Under the pieces are notes generated by a model. It was given only the letters and a program-made list of their open reading frames with translations, made no database searches and was not told the DNA's origin. Shown in pieces: positions 44,870-56,700 of a stretch of DNA of 64,000 nt (the stretch's first letter is position 1; each line of letters starts with the position of its first letter). This DNA is from Diphasiastrum complanatum (lineage: Eukaryota > Streptophyta > Lycopodiopsida > Lycopodiales > Lycopodiaceae). Made by a program: the position numbers and the translations under genes. The stretch is from contig CM055107.1 in the NCBI GenBank assembly GCA_029204225.1, forward strand, positions 51,291,227 through 51,355,226, given 5' to 3'.

Positions 44870-45150
44870 AGTCTAATCACTTGATGAGCCATGTTGGGTG
44901 ATAAGCAAAAAAATTACACATTAGGCATCAAATTTTGACTTTCCCAAATGATAGGCAACAAATTTAATCTATTTGGATGAAATCCCTCAAAGTTGATCAC
45001 TCTATGAGGAGCCTTAGGTGAAGAGTGCCAAAATGGGTCTTTTTACATTGATAGACATCACGTTTGAGCTATCTCATATGATGCTAGTCAATTATGATTA
45101 CTCGATGGGCCATGTTAAGTGATAGGGACCAAAATGGAGTTGTTTCACAT
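44870..45150. repeat. Three diverged tandem units of about 110-120 bp
   Basis: TCACTTGATGAGCC, TCACTCTATGAGGAGCC and TTACTCGATGGGCC occur near 44878, 44998 and 45100, each followed by similar sequence with GTGATAG or GTGAAGAG and, in the last two, CCAAAATGG. Confidence 0.55.
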
Positions 45151-45435
45151 GTAAATATTAAATTAAAGAAATCACACTTCTATTTCATATCTTGCTTGCA
45201 TGTGCTTCTTTTCTTCGTGAATTAGACAAGGGCATTTTGTTCAAGCAAATTGACATTGGTGAGGTATCTGAATGTTTTAGTGATAAAGATATTTGTGGAT
45301 CTTGCTAACTTTGTGTGTACACCAATTTTAGTCGTATATTTTGATAAGTGTATTTTGTCAATATCACATGCGTAAATAAGATTTAACATTCTTGTTGAAA
45401 AATTGTAGACAAAATTTAATCGTTGATTAGCGAAA

Positions 45436-46556
45436 ATGTCTTCGGATGAGGAAATGCTTGCCTCGAAACAAGGTATTTTTATTTAAAGTATAGTAGATAT
45501 TATGTACTTAACATTTGGATTTGCAACATTGTGTGTTGAATATAGCTTTTTTTTGTTTTTTTTTTCTATGATTGTTTAAAGCATGACGCCTCCACAAGAT
45601 AGCAAAAAGTTAAAGAAGATGCAATATTATTACAAAATGAAATCACAAAAAAGAGCACAAATGCTTGATCAAAGACTTAGTGGAACATCATTGTCATCAA
45701 GTTCTGGTGCCAAGCGTGGACTCAAATTGAAGATATTATATATTTATTTGTTTAAAACTTAAGAGTGTATTTATACACATATAAATTATCTTGTAACATT
45801 AAGCTAATCATTCTTGTAATTGTAAAATGAAATTAGTATCAACAGATGTACAATGAAAATATATATTGTGAGTGTAAACAATGCAAAGGATTGAAAATTC
45901 GAGAAAGACAAATAATGGCGCAACATCTGTGGAAGTTTGGAAAGAACATTGAGGAGCCCGACATGGAGGTATATTTTGACACTTTAGCATTTTTTCTTAT
46001 CATACACATATTTATATATCTTTTGAAAAAAAAAAACTAATGCTTGTATAATGTTTCACTCTTGTAGAATAATACATTGGTGTCAATGTCTTACACGTCG
46101 ATTGGCAATCTTATCAACAAGATAAAAGATATTGATTTTGGATCATCTTTGGTATTAGATGAAGATCTTGTTGATGATCATATTATTGATGTCACTAGTC
46201 ACTACACACCTCATGATGTGGAAATTATGCATCTTTCCATTCCGCACGTCACTCACTCCACCACACCTCACATAGATCTTTCCATGGATTCTATTCATCC
46301 CAAAATATCACCACACATAGATTCTCTTCATCCCACAACACCTTACACAGATTCTTCTATGGATTCTATTCATTCCATGATGTCACCACGCATAGATTCC
46401 ATCTATCTTATGACACCTCACATCGATTCTATTCATCTCACGACACCTCACATCAATTCTATCCATCCCACATCACCTCACGTACCTTGTGTAGAATATC
46501 CTCCCCTTCCTATCTCATCTAGATCTACTCAGCTTCATATTGAGATGTTGATGTAG
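45436..46556 (+). CDS. Small spliced gene, Cys-rich motif and tandem repeats, unknown function
   Basis: Two exons join in phase. 45846-45968, after CAACAG, reads MYNENIYCECKQCKGLKIRE, then RQIMAQHLWKFGKNIEEPDM, ending at GTATAT; 46068-46556, after TTGTAG, begins NNTLVSMSYTSIGN and ends at TAG. The C-x-C-x2-C...H pattern resembles the small zinc-binding N-terminal domain of CACTA transposases, but this is only a resemblance. The C-terminal half is repetitive: units like TPHIDSIHLT repeat about every 10-14 residues. Candidate upstream exons are 45436-45472 (MSSDEEMLASKQ, donor GTATTT) and 45593-45740 (basic, Ser-rich), but their junction phase is unclear. Confidence 0.5.
46250..46490 (+). repeat. 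Coding minisatellite, ~30 bp units
   Basis: Imperfect tandem units encoding (S/T)P(H/R)IDSIH(P/L)T-type repeats, interrupted by two longer units with SSMDSIH. They lie inside the last exon of the small spliced gene. Confidence 0.8.
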
Positions 46557-46919
46557 ATCCAACCCTCATTCACCAAAATCTCTTGCAAATCTACAATTCT
46601 TGGCAAAGTCTTTTGAATAGCAAAGCTTTGAGCAAGATTAGCATGATCATCCAACAAATTTTGGGTAATCCGACATCTGATGAGGACATCAGATTTTATA
46701 AAGGTGAGGTGGATGTTGTAAAGTTACCCCTACAAGCTTTACATTGTCCCCGACGCCAGCAGCACCCCTGCTGCTCCCGGCGTCACCGGCGCCGCTTCCG
46801 GCGCCACTGTGACCAAGACTAATGAACTTTGAAAAGTCAAACTCTAAGTCTAAAACAAAGTTGGCCTCAATTTGTCAAATATGGAAATATAGCAAATATG
46901 ATCAAACTAGTTGAATCTT

Positions 46920-47105
46920 TCACACTCCCTCTTCAACTAGTTTTAGCATAGACTTTGATAACACTCCAAGTGAAGTCCTATGCTTCATGAACAAGTCCTT
47001 TCCCAATGCTTTGATGAAGATATCAGCTACACATTCCCTTGAGTACACATGTTGAAGCTCCACCTCCTTTGCAATGACTTGCTCTCTCACAAAATGGTAT
47101 TGCAC
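46920..47105 (-). pseudogene. Copia RNase H C-terminus joined to copy C
   Basis: QYHFVREQVIAKEVELQHVY, SRECVADIFIKALGKD and LGVLSKSMLKLVEEGV form the usual end of a copia polyprotein, and the stop overlaps the purine tract. Copies A and B end in QSSVVKL at the same place. Confidence 0.75.
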
Positions 47106-47119
47106 CTCAATATGACATG

Positions 47120-47820
47120 AGAATCACATAGTATGTAAATGAGATGATTCCTCCATGCTATCAACTTTGAAATCTCTAGAAAAATACAACAAAAAAACAA
47201 TAAATGTGAGTGATCAACATTTGCTTGCATGTTTCCTCTCTCTTTGTACTTTGTTGCCATGTATCCACCATGACACTCCATAAATGAGCCTCCATCTCCA
47301 TCTGGCCTCAAGATACCATCATACCTTGATGACTTGACCATGAATGAGTGACATAATGAACCTCCAATAGATTCATTTCCATCAATAAAACCAACCAAGA
47401 ATGCTAGTACAAATCCAACATCAAAACGATGCTCACCAATGTAACTAGTCTTACCATATCTTGACAATTTGCACACATCTACATGAAAATGCTCAAACAT
47501 GAGTTTAAACAAGTAAATTAAAACTTGAAAAACACTTCCTTGCTGCTCCTTTGACCTTACTTGAGTCTTCAATAAGCTGCAAAAACATATCCATAACATC
47601 TTTGCCAATTACCTCTCCTTTGATGCTCTTGACTACTCCAAATTGCCAACTTCCTTTTTGCCTCGTTGAAGCCCTTTGAGATCAACCTCTTGATCATCAA
47701 CTTGACCATCAAAGTCATAGAATTTTATTTTCTTTCAAGATCCATTACTTGCTGGAAAAACATGAAAACATCCATCTACTTGCATAGCATCATCTACACA
47801 CACTTCCAAGCAATATTTGG
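47120..47820 (-). pseudogene. Novel LTR-element C-terminal domain, copy C
   Basis: Shifting minus-strand frames give GQVDDQEVDLKGLQ-like, MDMFLQLIEDSSKV with GAARKC, FKLMFEHFHVDVCKLSRYGK, GFIDGNESIGGSLCHSFMVK, DGDGGSFMECHGGYM and NVDHSHLLFFC. Segment order is the same as in copies A and B. It shows frameshifts and one in-frame stop. Confidence 0.7.
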
Positions 47821-48115
47821 AAAGCTGGCAAAAGTGAAAGAATGGAATTGACATTTTTTTTTTCCTTCCAAAATATATTTCATAAAAAATCGAAGGGTAT
47901 TGACCTCAAAAAGTAAAAACTTATTTTGGTTTGTAAGACATTTTATTGTTAGCATAATATGCATAGGATTGTAGAAAGCTGGCAAAAGTGCAAGAATGGA
48001 ATTGACATTTTTTTCCTTCCAAAATAAATTTCATAAAAAAATTGAAGATGTTGACCTGAAAAATGAACATTTATTTTGGTTTGTAAGAAATTTTATTCTT
48101 AGCATAATATAGATT
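47821..48115. repeat. Tandem duplication of a ~150 bp AT-rich unit
   Basis: AGCTGGCAAAAGTG, AGAATGGAATTGACATTTTT, TTGACCT and TTATTTTGGTTTGTAAGA recur in order in two units (about 47821-47974 and 47975-48115) with small differences. Confidence 0.85.
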
Positions 48116-48445
48116 CAAAAAGCTCAGTCTGATAATTCTAATTAGCATGGAGAATTTAGATATTGCCATCATGAAAATCAAATTTTGACAAGAAATAGCT
48201 ACTATGAAGACTCATGTATGGTCTTATAACACAATAATAATGTTAAACTTGTTGTTGATGGGGTGTGGGTGAGGCCCAGGTATATACTTGATACCAAAAG
48301 CATTTGGAAATCTAAAAATTTTAATTATGATAAGTAGATAATCAATTGAAGTAATGAATCTATTTATCAATGTTGTCATCATAAAAATAATAACAACAAA
48401 ATTTAGTAATTAGGAGATGATAAATGGAAAAAGTTTTGAGTTGAA
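48116..48445. other. AT-rich spacer, nothing recognised
   Basis: No ORF or repeat supported between the tandem duplication and the open segment before the copia insertion. Confidence 0.5.
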
Positions 48446-48601
48446 GATTTCAATGTAAAATATTAAAAGGAAATAGAGGTTTTCTAGCAATGTTCGTGCA
48501 CCCGATGAAGATTTCATCTCCTTTGCCTTGGAAACATATGGTTGGAAGCACAAGAAATTTAATGATTTTTTTATCTTTATGCGCAGAGTTTATGGTGAAA
48601 C
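48446..48601 (+). other. Exon-like open segment split by copia, left piece
   Basis: Two frames are open up to the insertion. One has ETYGWKHKKFNDFFIFMRRV after a TTTTCTAG acceptor-like site at 48491. The other (CNVKILKGNRGFLAMFVHP) joins across the target duplication GAAAC into 60268-60480, giving about 120 open codons once the copia is removed. No family recognised. Confidence 0.35.
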
Positions 48602-48943
48602 TGTTAGAATAAGTAAGCCCGAGTTTCTCTCACAGTTCATGACTTTCCGTGTTCGGCAATGATTTCGAGTTTTTTACTGTCCTTGTAATAGTATGCATGT
48701 GTGCCAGTTTGATGGTACACGTAGTGTAAGTTGGGGCACGCGTCCCAAAATGGGGACCGAACTGCTATGCAGCGGTACCCCACAAAAATTAGACTATGTA
48801 TATATATCTTTCAGTCTCTTTTGTAGATATAGTTCAGAAGTGTTCTCTTGGGTTTGTGTGTGTGATCTCTCTTTACTGTTTATCTGATTGATGTTCGATT
48901 GCTTGCAAATTAGCTAACTATACTGCCAGTAAGATCCTTGACA
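48602..48943 (+). repeat. 5' LTR of copia
   Basis: TGTTAGAATAAG...CCTTGACA. Followed by the primer site at 48944-48958. Confidence 0.93.
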
Positions 48944-50230
48944 TGGTATCAGAGCCTGGGAGTGGTTCAGTTTGTTGTTAGCTGGAAGCCAAATTTTTGG
49001 GAAAATTCAAAGAACCATTTACGGTTAGTCAAGCAAGCAATCGTTTGCAGGTGCAGTTGAATTCAAGGCTTTAGAATAAGCTATTGGCTTGATCCAAGAA
49101 AAAAACTGAAAATTGCTAAATTTTCAAGTTGATTGGAGCAAACGGAGAGTTGCTGAGAAGAACAGCTTGTTTGCATTCAACTGTGCATCAATTGTGAAGC
49201 CAAAAATCTCAAGAGAGTTCTTGTAGTAGGCCGACCTCAGTGGTGTAGGAGACTGCCAGAAAAATCTCAAAAAAAGGGTTGAGTAAATCTCAAGAAAGCT
49301 CCATCCTTTCTACAGCTAGGCTTTTTATGTACAAAACCCTGGATCTTTCTCCACACAGACTACGGTTCAGTGTTGTAAATGCATGGAGAGGGGCGCCCTA
49401 GCAGGTTGAATGTGCCCACAAATGGTCATGTGCAGCCGTGGAGTAATCTGAACGTTGAATCAGCTGGTAGGGAGGCGTGGAGAAAAAAACTTGGTGGCAG
49501 CCATAGCTGGCCAGGTGAGGAGAAGTAGTCGTGAAGAGAGAAGGTCGTGGAGGAGAACTCGCGCGAAACAAGCAGGAGGGCGACTTAGTGTAATTAAGTC
49601 CATCGCGGCTTCAGGAGTGTTGTTCGGCGCACAGGAGCAAGATCGACTGATAAGATCAATCTCCACAACTTCGACGGATAAGATAAATTTGATTAGGGCC
49701 ACAGAATGAAAACCCATCGTAGGATATGGGTGAAGTGGACCCTGAAAAGGTTTGAAAGGCAAAATGGCCTTCAATTTCATTAAAAATTTTCAAGTAGAAA
49801 GGGACCCTGAAGTTCAAATTTGTTTGAAAAAGGGATTTGCTTCAAAGTGAAGAAACTATGTGTTTTCTTCAAGAGCCTTTAACTATTGGTCTAAAGCTCC
49901 GTTTAAGGCCGTCCAAAAGCCAAAATCCTCCAAATTAAGGGCAAAAAAGAAAGGTACCCTGCAAGTATGGTACTTGAAAATAGAGGGATTGTCGTAGAGA
50001 AAGTGTTCGGAGTGCACCAAAAGTCTTTTCACAATTCCAGCGGGCAAGTTATTGGGAGTTGGTGACGAAGGGCATTTCAGAGGACGACACCGATTTGGCT
50101 TCCGATTTGGTGACAAAGCGGCGGAAGGTCCTGAAACTTTTTTGGTCAGACCTTAAAGTTGACTTTTAAAAGTCAAAATTGCTCTATAAGCTTGTCATTG
50201 AGCCTCATTAGGGCGCTAATTTTTAGCAAA
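48944..50230 (+). other. Copia primer site and untranslated leader
   Basis: TGGTATCAGAGCCTG (48944-48958) is the initiator-Met type primer site. The leader to the gag ATG at 50231 contains only small frames (for example 49455-49709, basic, no motif). Confidence 0.7.
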
Positions 50231-51027
50231 ATGGCAGGATTGGGAGAATCCATGCTTGGAGAAGCAAGTAAGTTGGACGGGGTATCCAATTATAGCATTT
50301 GGAAATTCAAACTGAAAAGTATTTTCATGGAAAAGGAGCTGTTGGACATTGTCACTGGGGTGGAACAACGGCCAGCTACAACTCCAGCCGATATTTGTGC
50401 ATTTGACAAAAGGGCGTAGAAGGCCTTATCCTTGATAAACTTGTCAATGAAGGATCATGTTATTGCCCGCATCAGTGAAACTGTATCAGCAAGAGGCGCT
50501 TGGGATGCACTCAAAATGCAGTTTCAAACGGCAAACCCCTCTCGAATGATGTTTTTGAGGACCAAACTCATAAGTGTTTGCATGGAGGAAAATGAGGGCA
50601 TAGGGTCCTATTTTACACAAATAAAGGAGTTACGAGACCAGTTGACAGCTATTGGAGAACCAATAAGAGATGTTGAGCTGGTTCACACAGCTATAAATGG
50701 CCTACCCGAAAATTTCCAAATGTTTGCAAGTGGTATTGCTTCGAGGGAGAGACTACATTTGAAAATCTTCATGGCATTATCCTACAGGAGGAACAAAGGC
50801 GTGAAGTGGTAAAAACTCAACTTCCCACATCGGAAGATCAAGCAATGCTAGCAAAAGGGAAGCATAAATACAAGAAGCAATCCAATAAGTCGAATGTGGA
50901 GGATGACAATCAAGGATCCACATCATGCACGAAGAAGAAAGACAACTGTTTCTATTGCCAAAAGCCTGGACATTGGGCAAGAGATTGTCGCAAAAAGAAG
51001 ACGGATATTAAGAGGGTCAAAGTGAAG
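50231..51027 (+). pseudogene. Copia gag with CCHC knuckle
   Basis: ATG 50231 begins MAGLGESMLGEASKLDG, then NYSIWKFKLKSIFMEKELLD. An in-frame TAG at 50417 interrupts the core, which continues with KDHVIARISETVSARGAWDA and ELRDQLTAIGEPI. A frameshift near 50760 precedes the basic linker and the zinc knuckle CFYCQKPGHWARDC (2-4-4 spacing). TAG ends the frame near 51028. Confidence 0.9.
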
Positions 51028-51030
51028 TAG

Positions 51031-51949
51031 TTGACCAATTTTATCGAAGAAGAGAATGATAGCGATAACAAAGATCAAGGCACGACATTTGCGACAGCAT
51101 TGGCATCGCAACATTCCATTGATCATACACATTGGTATGTGGACTTAGGAGCAACGAGACACATGACTGGCAACAAATCATGGTTCAAAAATCTGGAGCT
51201 TACTGATGATGGAGATAGAGTTACGACGACGAGTGCCAAATTCATGGAGTTGGTGTAGTGCCTATTCAATTTCCTGACGGACATCTGAAGGTAATCGAAA
51301 ATGTGTTGTATGTTCCTGGCCTTCAGAAGAGTCTTTTATCTGTTGGTACAATGACAGATCATAAGTTGAAGGTGGAGTTCAACGACAAGAAATGCCAGAT
51401 CAAGGATGTGAAACGGGGTTTCAAAGTGATTGCTGATGGCTTTAGAGATAAAACTTGTGGTTTGTACAAGTTAAATGCTATTGCTACAAAGTGCAATGTG
51501 TTAGCAACTACATCTATATCACAAAGTGATTTATGGCATAGACGTATGGGGCATTTGAACTTCAAAAGCTTGAGGCTACTTCGTAAGCTCAAGATGGTAA
51601 CAGGCCTACCTAGTTTGGATTATAAGGAAGAGTCCATTTGCAAAGAGTGAGTGCTAGGAAAGTTACACAAGAAGAAGTTCAACAAAGAAGGAGCAACAAG
51701 GGCAAAACGAGTGCTTGAGTTGATACACTCTGACCTATGTGGGCCAATGAAGGTAATGTCTGTTGGTAAAGCATTTTATTTGCTAACCTTCATTGATGAT
51801 TACTCACGGAAGACCTAGATCTACACCGTTAAGCAAAAGTCTGACACATTTGGATGCTTCAAAAGCTTCAAAGCATTGGTTGAAAATCAGTCAGGTGCTA
51901 AGATCAGGTGATCAGGGCAGATCGTGGTGGTGAGTATCGTTCCACATAT
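51031..51949 (+). pseudogene. Copia protease and integrase N-terminal half
   Basis: THWYVDLGATRHMTGN has the protease Asp in D-L-G-A where D-S-G-A is usual. NVLYVPGLQKSLLSVGTM, then the integrase zinc region DLWHRRMGHLNFKS follows, with a stop near 51648. The core start LELIHSDLCGPM, LTFIDDYSRKT and RADRGGEYRST is cut at 51949 by the nested element. Confidence 0.88.
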
Positions 51950-52596
51950 TGTGAAAATTGTCAACATTTCCTTGTCTAGTTTTAGGCCAAAATTGCTAAA
52001 AATGGCACATAGTTTAGGATCTGACTTTTCACACGTGTGAAACAGGTCTAGATATTTTTAGTAAGTGTATTTTTTCAGTATGAAGAAGTGTCAAACTTCA
52101 AGACCTTCGAAATGAGTCCATTTTCATGTATTTTGGACATATATGCCAATTTTACCTATATAGGGCATATTTTAGGTAAGGAGGGTCTAGAGAGAGGAGA
52201 GAGAGTCATCTCTCTCAGCTATATATAGCAGGTAGGCCGTGGAGAAACAGGTTGGAGCAGATCCATTGTATTCATTTGCTTAATGAGAGATTTTTCTATT
52301 GGGTTCTCCTTCCATTGTTGGCATTGTGTAGTGATTGAGTTCAAGCTTTGTGTGTATGATCTTAGGTGCTTTCCAAAAGTGATAGGCTGATGTATTATGG
52401 ACTGTATAATGCTATTTTGGTCCGCACTTGATGTTTATGGAAGTTTCCATTTGTGATAAATGCTTTTTGATCAAGTTCTTTGCATTCTTGGTAGCATAGA
52501 ATGTGTTGCCAATTCCTAGCTTATGTAGTTTGGAGTGCAAGCATTCAAGCCAATGATCTTGGAGTTTAGATCCACTTAGGATCTGTATTTTTCACA
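51950..52596 (+). repeat. 5' LTR of copy B
   Basis: TGTGAAAATTG...ATTTTTCACA. It contains the palindrome TTTCACACGTGTGAAA (52027-52042) and TATA-like CTATATATAG (52219-52228). Confidence 0.95.
52219..52228 (+). promoter_or_regulatory. TATA box in the 5' LTR of copy B
   Basis: CTATATATAG, identically placed in both LTRs, about 190 bp after the CACGTG palindrome. The transcript would start shortly after, in the LTR. Confidence 0.6.
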
Positions 52597-53768
52597 TGGT
52601 ATCAGAGCTGGTTGGCTTCTATTTACAATAAGTATTCCATTTTTGGTGATATTTGGATGTTTGATCAAGTTCTAGCATGATTTTGCATTGCTTTGTTGAT
52701 CAAATCTTACTAACCTTTGTTTTGTGAGTTGAACTTGTGGATCAAAAGCATATTTCAGGTCTATTGAAGATCAGAGGCTGAAAAGAAACTATTTTGGATC
52801 AGATCATAACACCTAATCATTTGTGATTGTGAGGCTTGTGCATATTCAATACTAACAATGTTCTTTTCAATCCTATTGTTGACAATCTCCATTCTTGGAT
52901 GAACACTCTCCTTAAGTGGATGAAACTTCTCCTTAAGTGGATGACAAATGCTCTTTTGAGTGAGTTGTAATTCTCCTAAAGGCTGAGCAAAGATCCCATT
53001 TGGATGAAAGATCCCCTTTTTTGGGTGAACATATTGTAAGCTCCATTGTGAAGAGCATATTGTAAAGATTGTCATCAATTTTGGCATAAATTTTGGTGTA
53101 CTTTGTTGAGCATGTAAGTAACTCTCCTTATGTAATTTGATTGGAGCATTTGCTGGAAGGTGTTAACCATTATGCAAGTGTGTTTTCAGGTTCTTAACAG
53201 GTTGAGGAACATTCTCATGTGAAGTGATCTTAGATCTACATCTAAACACCAAGATTTGACAAGATAGTGAAGCTAGTCTTGTGATTCACTAAGTGTGCTC
53301 ATTCATTCACCTCTAAATCTTGTATTTATCACTTGCTGGAGTTTATAAACTTTTAGAAGTGTGGTTTACATGTGGTTTTACAGGTTGAATCAATATCTTA
53401 GTGTGTTGATCATATGTTGATCAAGTTTGTTCATTACTAGGTAATCTTGGCATCCTAGTTTTGGGTATTTTCTAAGAATGCAAGTAACTCTTCATACCAT
53501 AACTTGATTTGGTCACTTGCTGGAAAGTTTGAGAGCTTAAGCAAGAGTGTGTTCAGGTTGGTTTGATTTTGTAATCCATTCTTAGTGTGTGCAAAGTGTT
53601 GCATGTGTTTCAATCTTCCTTTCTATGCTTGGAAACCATCTAGGTTCAAGATAGAAGTGTTTTAGGGTCCTAAATCTTCATAGATCTCTTTATCTATCAT
53701 TTGTTGAGAGAAAAGTGAGTGCTAAGTGCTTTAGGACAAAACCTAAAAGTTGAAGAAACATTAGAATC
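52597..53768 (+). other. Untranslated leader of copy B
   Basis: About 1.17 kb from the primer site to the ATG. CTCCTTAAGTGGATGA occurs twice near 52910-52945. No coding content. Confidence 0.6.
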
Positions 53769-56700
53769 ATGGCTTCCAATGGTGGGATCATGCTAGAGTC
53801 TAGTGAAAGGTTGAGTTCATCAAACTACTCTACTTGGAAAGTGAGGATGGAGTCCTTACTTGAGTTGAATGAACTCATGGACATAGTTGCAGAAATTGAA
53901 GAGAGACCTCTCACACTTCAAGAGCAACAAAGGTTTGATAAGAAGGCCAAAAGGGCTCTTCATATCATTAAAATGAATGTTACAAATGAACTTCTCAAGG
54001 AAGTTGGAAAGTGTCAAAGTGCAAGTGAGGCATGGAATGCCTTAAAGAAGCTCTTTGAATCAAAGTCCACATCTAGGGTATTGACCCTAAGGAGACAAAT
54101 ATTTTCTAGTAGGCAAAGAGAGGGTGAAAGTGCTCATGCATTTATCTTGAGAGTTAAGTCCCTAAGTGATGATTTAGCATGCATTGATGAGAACATAAAA
54201 GATGGTGAAATAGTCCAAGTTATGTTGAATGGTTTGCTAAATGAACATGCTAACCTTGTGCAAAGTTTTGCCATTCAAAGAGTCTTGCCAAGTGTGGTTG
54301 ACTTGCAAGAAATCTTATTGGCTGAAGAACATAGGTTGCAATCAAAGCTTGATGGTGCATCCTTGCAAGGTGGAGGTGAAGAGGCTTTCTTCACAAAAGG
54401 CAAATTCAAGGGCAAAGGTAAAGGCAAAGGGAAATGGTCCAAAGGTGGTAACTTTGATCATGATGATCACTCTTCCTCTTCCTCTTCTACTAATAACAAT
54501 AAGTCAAAGTTCAAGTGCTTTTATTGTGGGATAAAAGGACATTTTGCAAATGAATGCCATAAGAAACAAAATGCTAGATCTAGGTTGAGATCTAATGTAC
54601 TTCTTGGAGATGATAATTGTTGTGCTAACTTGGCAAGCTTTGGTGAATCTATGGTCAATTTTTTGGATCCATTGGATCTTGAAGATGCACTAGTGTTACC
54701 TACTAGTCATATGGAGTCATGTGGAGCTAAATTAGCATCATGTTTGTACTCTTCTACTCATGGACTTCCAAGGCTTGTTGGTTCTTCAATGGTGCTAGAT
54801 GGCAAGTGCAAAAATGGAAAAGGTAAGGAAGGAGCTAACTTCATCAATGGAGTTGATGAAGATTCTTCTTTGGAAGTGATTGTTGCTAATGACTTGTTTG
54901 TTCATATGGAAAAAGATGGAGATGCTAAGTGTCATTCTTTGCAAGAAGATGGTTGTTCTTCTAATTCTTTTCATATTGATGTATGTAATCATGTGGGAAA
55001 AGATGATGGTGCTTTGAGCATGCTTGAAGGAAATGGTTCTTTTACATCTTTTTGTGATAAAGTCATTTGTGCAACAAGTGGTGTCACATTTCTTCATAAA
55101 AAGAGTAGATCAAAGGTTTCTATCATGAGACTTGGTGAGGGAGATCACAAGTCAAAAGGAAGAGAAGTATGTGAAGTGTTCAAAGTAGGATGTACTTTGA
55201 ATGATGTTTTTATGAACGATAGTGAGGAAGAATCATTATCATATGACTCATTACCTAAATCATTGAGTAGAAGTTCATGTTTGAAAAGAGAGAGTACTTC
55301 AATCACTCTTATGTTGAAGGTACTAAGGATTCTTTTCTTGGCTTCTAATATTCAAGAGTCTTCTACTTCTTATGGTGCAACTATCAAGAGGGAGGTTTCT
55401 AACTTTTGTGGTGCTAGCATTAAGAGGGAGTCTTGTGAAGGAAAGGGCAATGGAAGAGTGGTTCTTGGGAAGATCCAAAGCATGGATCTAACATCTCTTC
55501 ATCAACTCAAAGCATTCTATGATTGTGGTGGATTGTTCATTCATGGTCAAAATGGCAAAAGGTTGGTTGAAGAAGACTACATGGAGCAACTCAAGTGGCA
55601 ACTTCTTCAAGGCAAGGGAGATATCATTGGTGAGCTTATTGAGGTTTGTTATGAACTCAAGAGGGCTGTTTTGATTAGGTTTGATACTCATCTTCACCTA
55701 CTCTACTTCATGTTAAATGGAAATGTTGGAATCTATCTTTTGGTTTATGATGGTGGCATTGTTTTCACTAACTATAGTGAAGGGTCAAATTTGAGCATTG
55801 ATGAGATCTTGTGGGATCTTAATCATGTGTTTGAGAGGGAGTATCTTCAGAGTTTCAGATCTGAAGATGTTCACATATGCAAGATCTTTGATGTCTTATT
55901 GGAAGATCAAGAGGTTGATCTTGGATTGCTTCATCAACACCAAGAGACAAGTGGCAATTCGAAGCTAGTGAAAAGCATCAAAGAAGAGACAAATGGTCAA
56001 GGCATTTTGGATCTGTTTTTACAGGTTCTTGAAGGTTCAAGTAAGGTCTTTGGAGCTGCAAGGAAGTGTCTTCTTACTCTACCTCACTTGCCTAATCTCA
56101 TGTATGAACATTGTTATGTCAATGTGTTGAAATTGTCAAATTTCAATAAAACTAGTTCCATAGTTTTGCATCCTTTGGATCTTGGAGATGGAATAGTTAT
56201 CATTGCTGGTTTGTATGATCAAGTACATGAATTCATTCAGATCTTGAAAGGTATTGAAGTGGTCAATATGTTTTCTTTTGAACAAAGTTCAAGATCTAGT
56301 ATTCTAGTGTTGGCAAATTGGCAACTTGTTGACATTGTAGGATCAAGCGTTGTGTGCAAATCTTGTGGAGGTACTTCAAGTATTTCAAGTTCAGGTTTTG
56401 GTCATTCAAATGGAGTAGGGAACACATCTTTTTGGCATTCATTCACTCAAAGGCTTTCATGGATTGAAGATCTACAAAGGCAAGGTGGTGATGGAAGTTC
56501 ATTCATGGAGATACATGTTGCATTCACTATATGTATAGTGAAATGTGGAGGAGGCATGCAAACACTTGTTGATCACTTTCATTTACAACTTGTTTGCTGC
56601 TATTTTACAGAGAAACCAGAGATGGATACATGGAGGAATTCATTAATTGAGATTCTATGTTCTTTTACATGTACCATTTTTATGATTCTATGTAAAATTG

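Larger units (their letters stand above)
46560..47830 (-). mobile_element. 3' part of an LTR element with the novel C-terminal domain (copy C)
   Basis: The minus strand runs from the novel domain (about 47820-47120), through a short RNase H C-terminus (47105-46920) and a purine tract (GAAGAGGGAG, 46925-46934), into an LTR starting TGTGAAAG at 46924. The 5' half is absent. The LTR contains a TATA-like TTTATAAAATC near 46700 and a very GC-rich hairpin (46752-46800). Confidence 0.7.

Noticed and set aside
49455-49709. 84-codon basic ORF in the copia leader
   Set aside because: No motif, no homologue recognised, and it lies in an untranslated leader.
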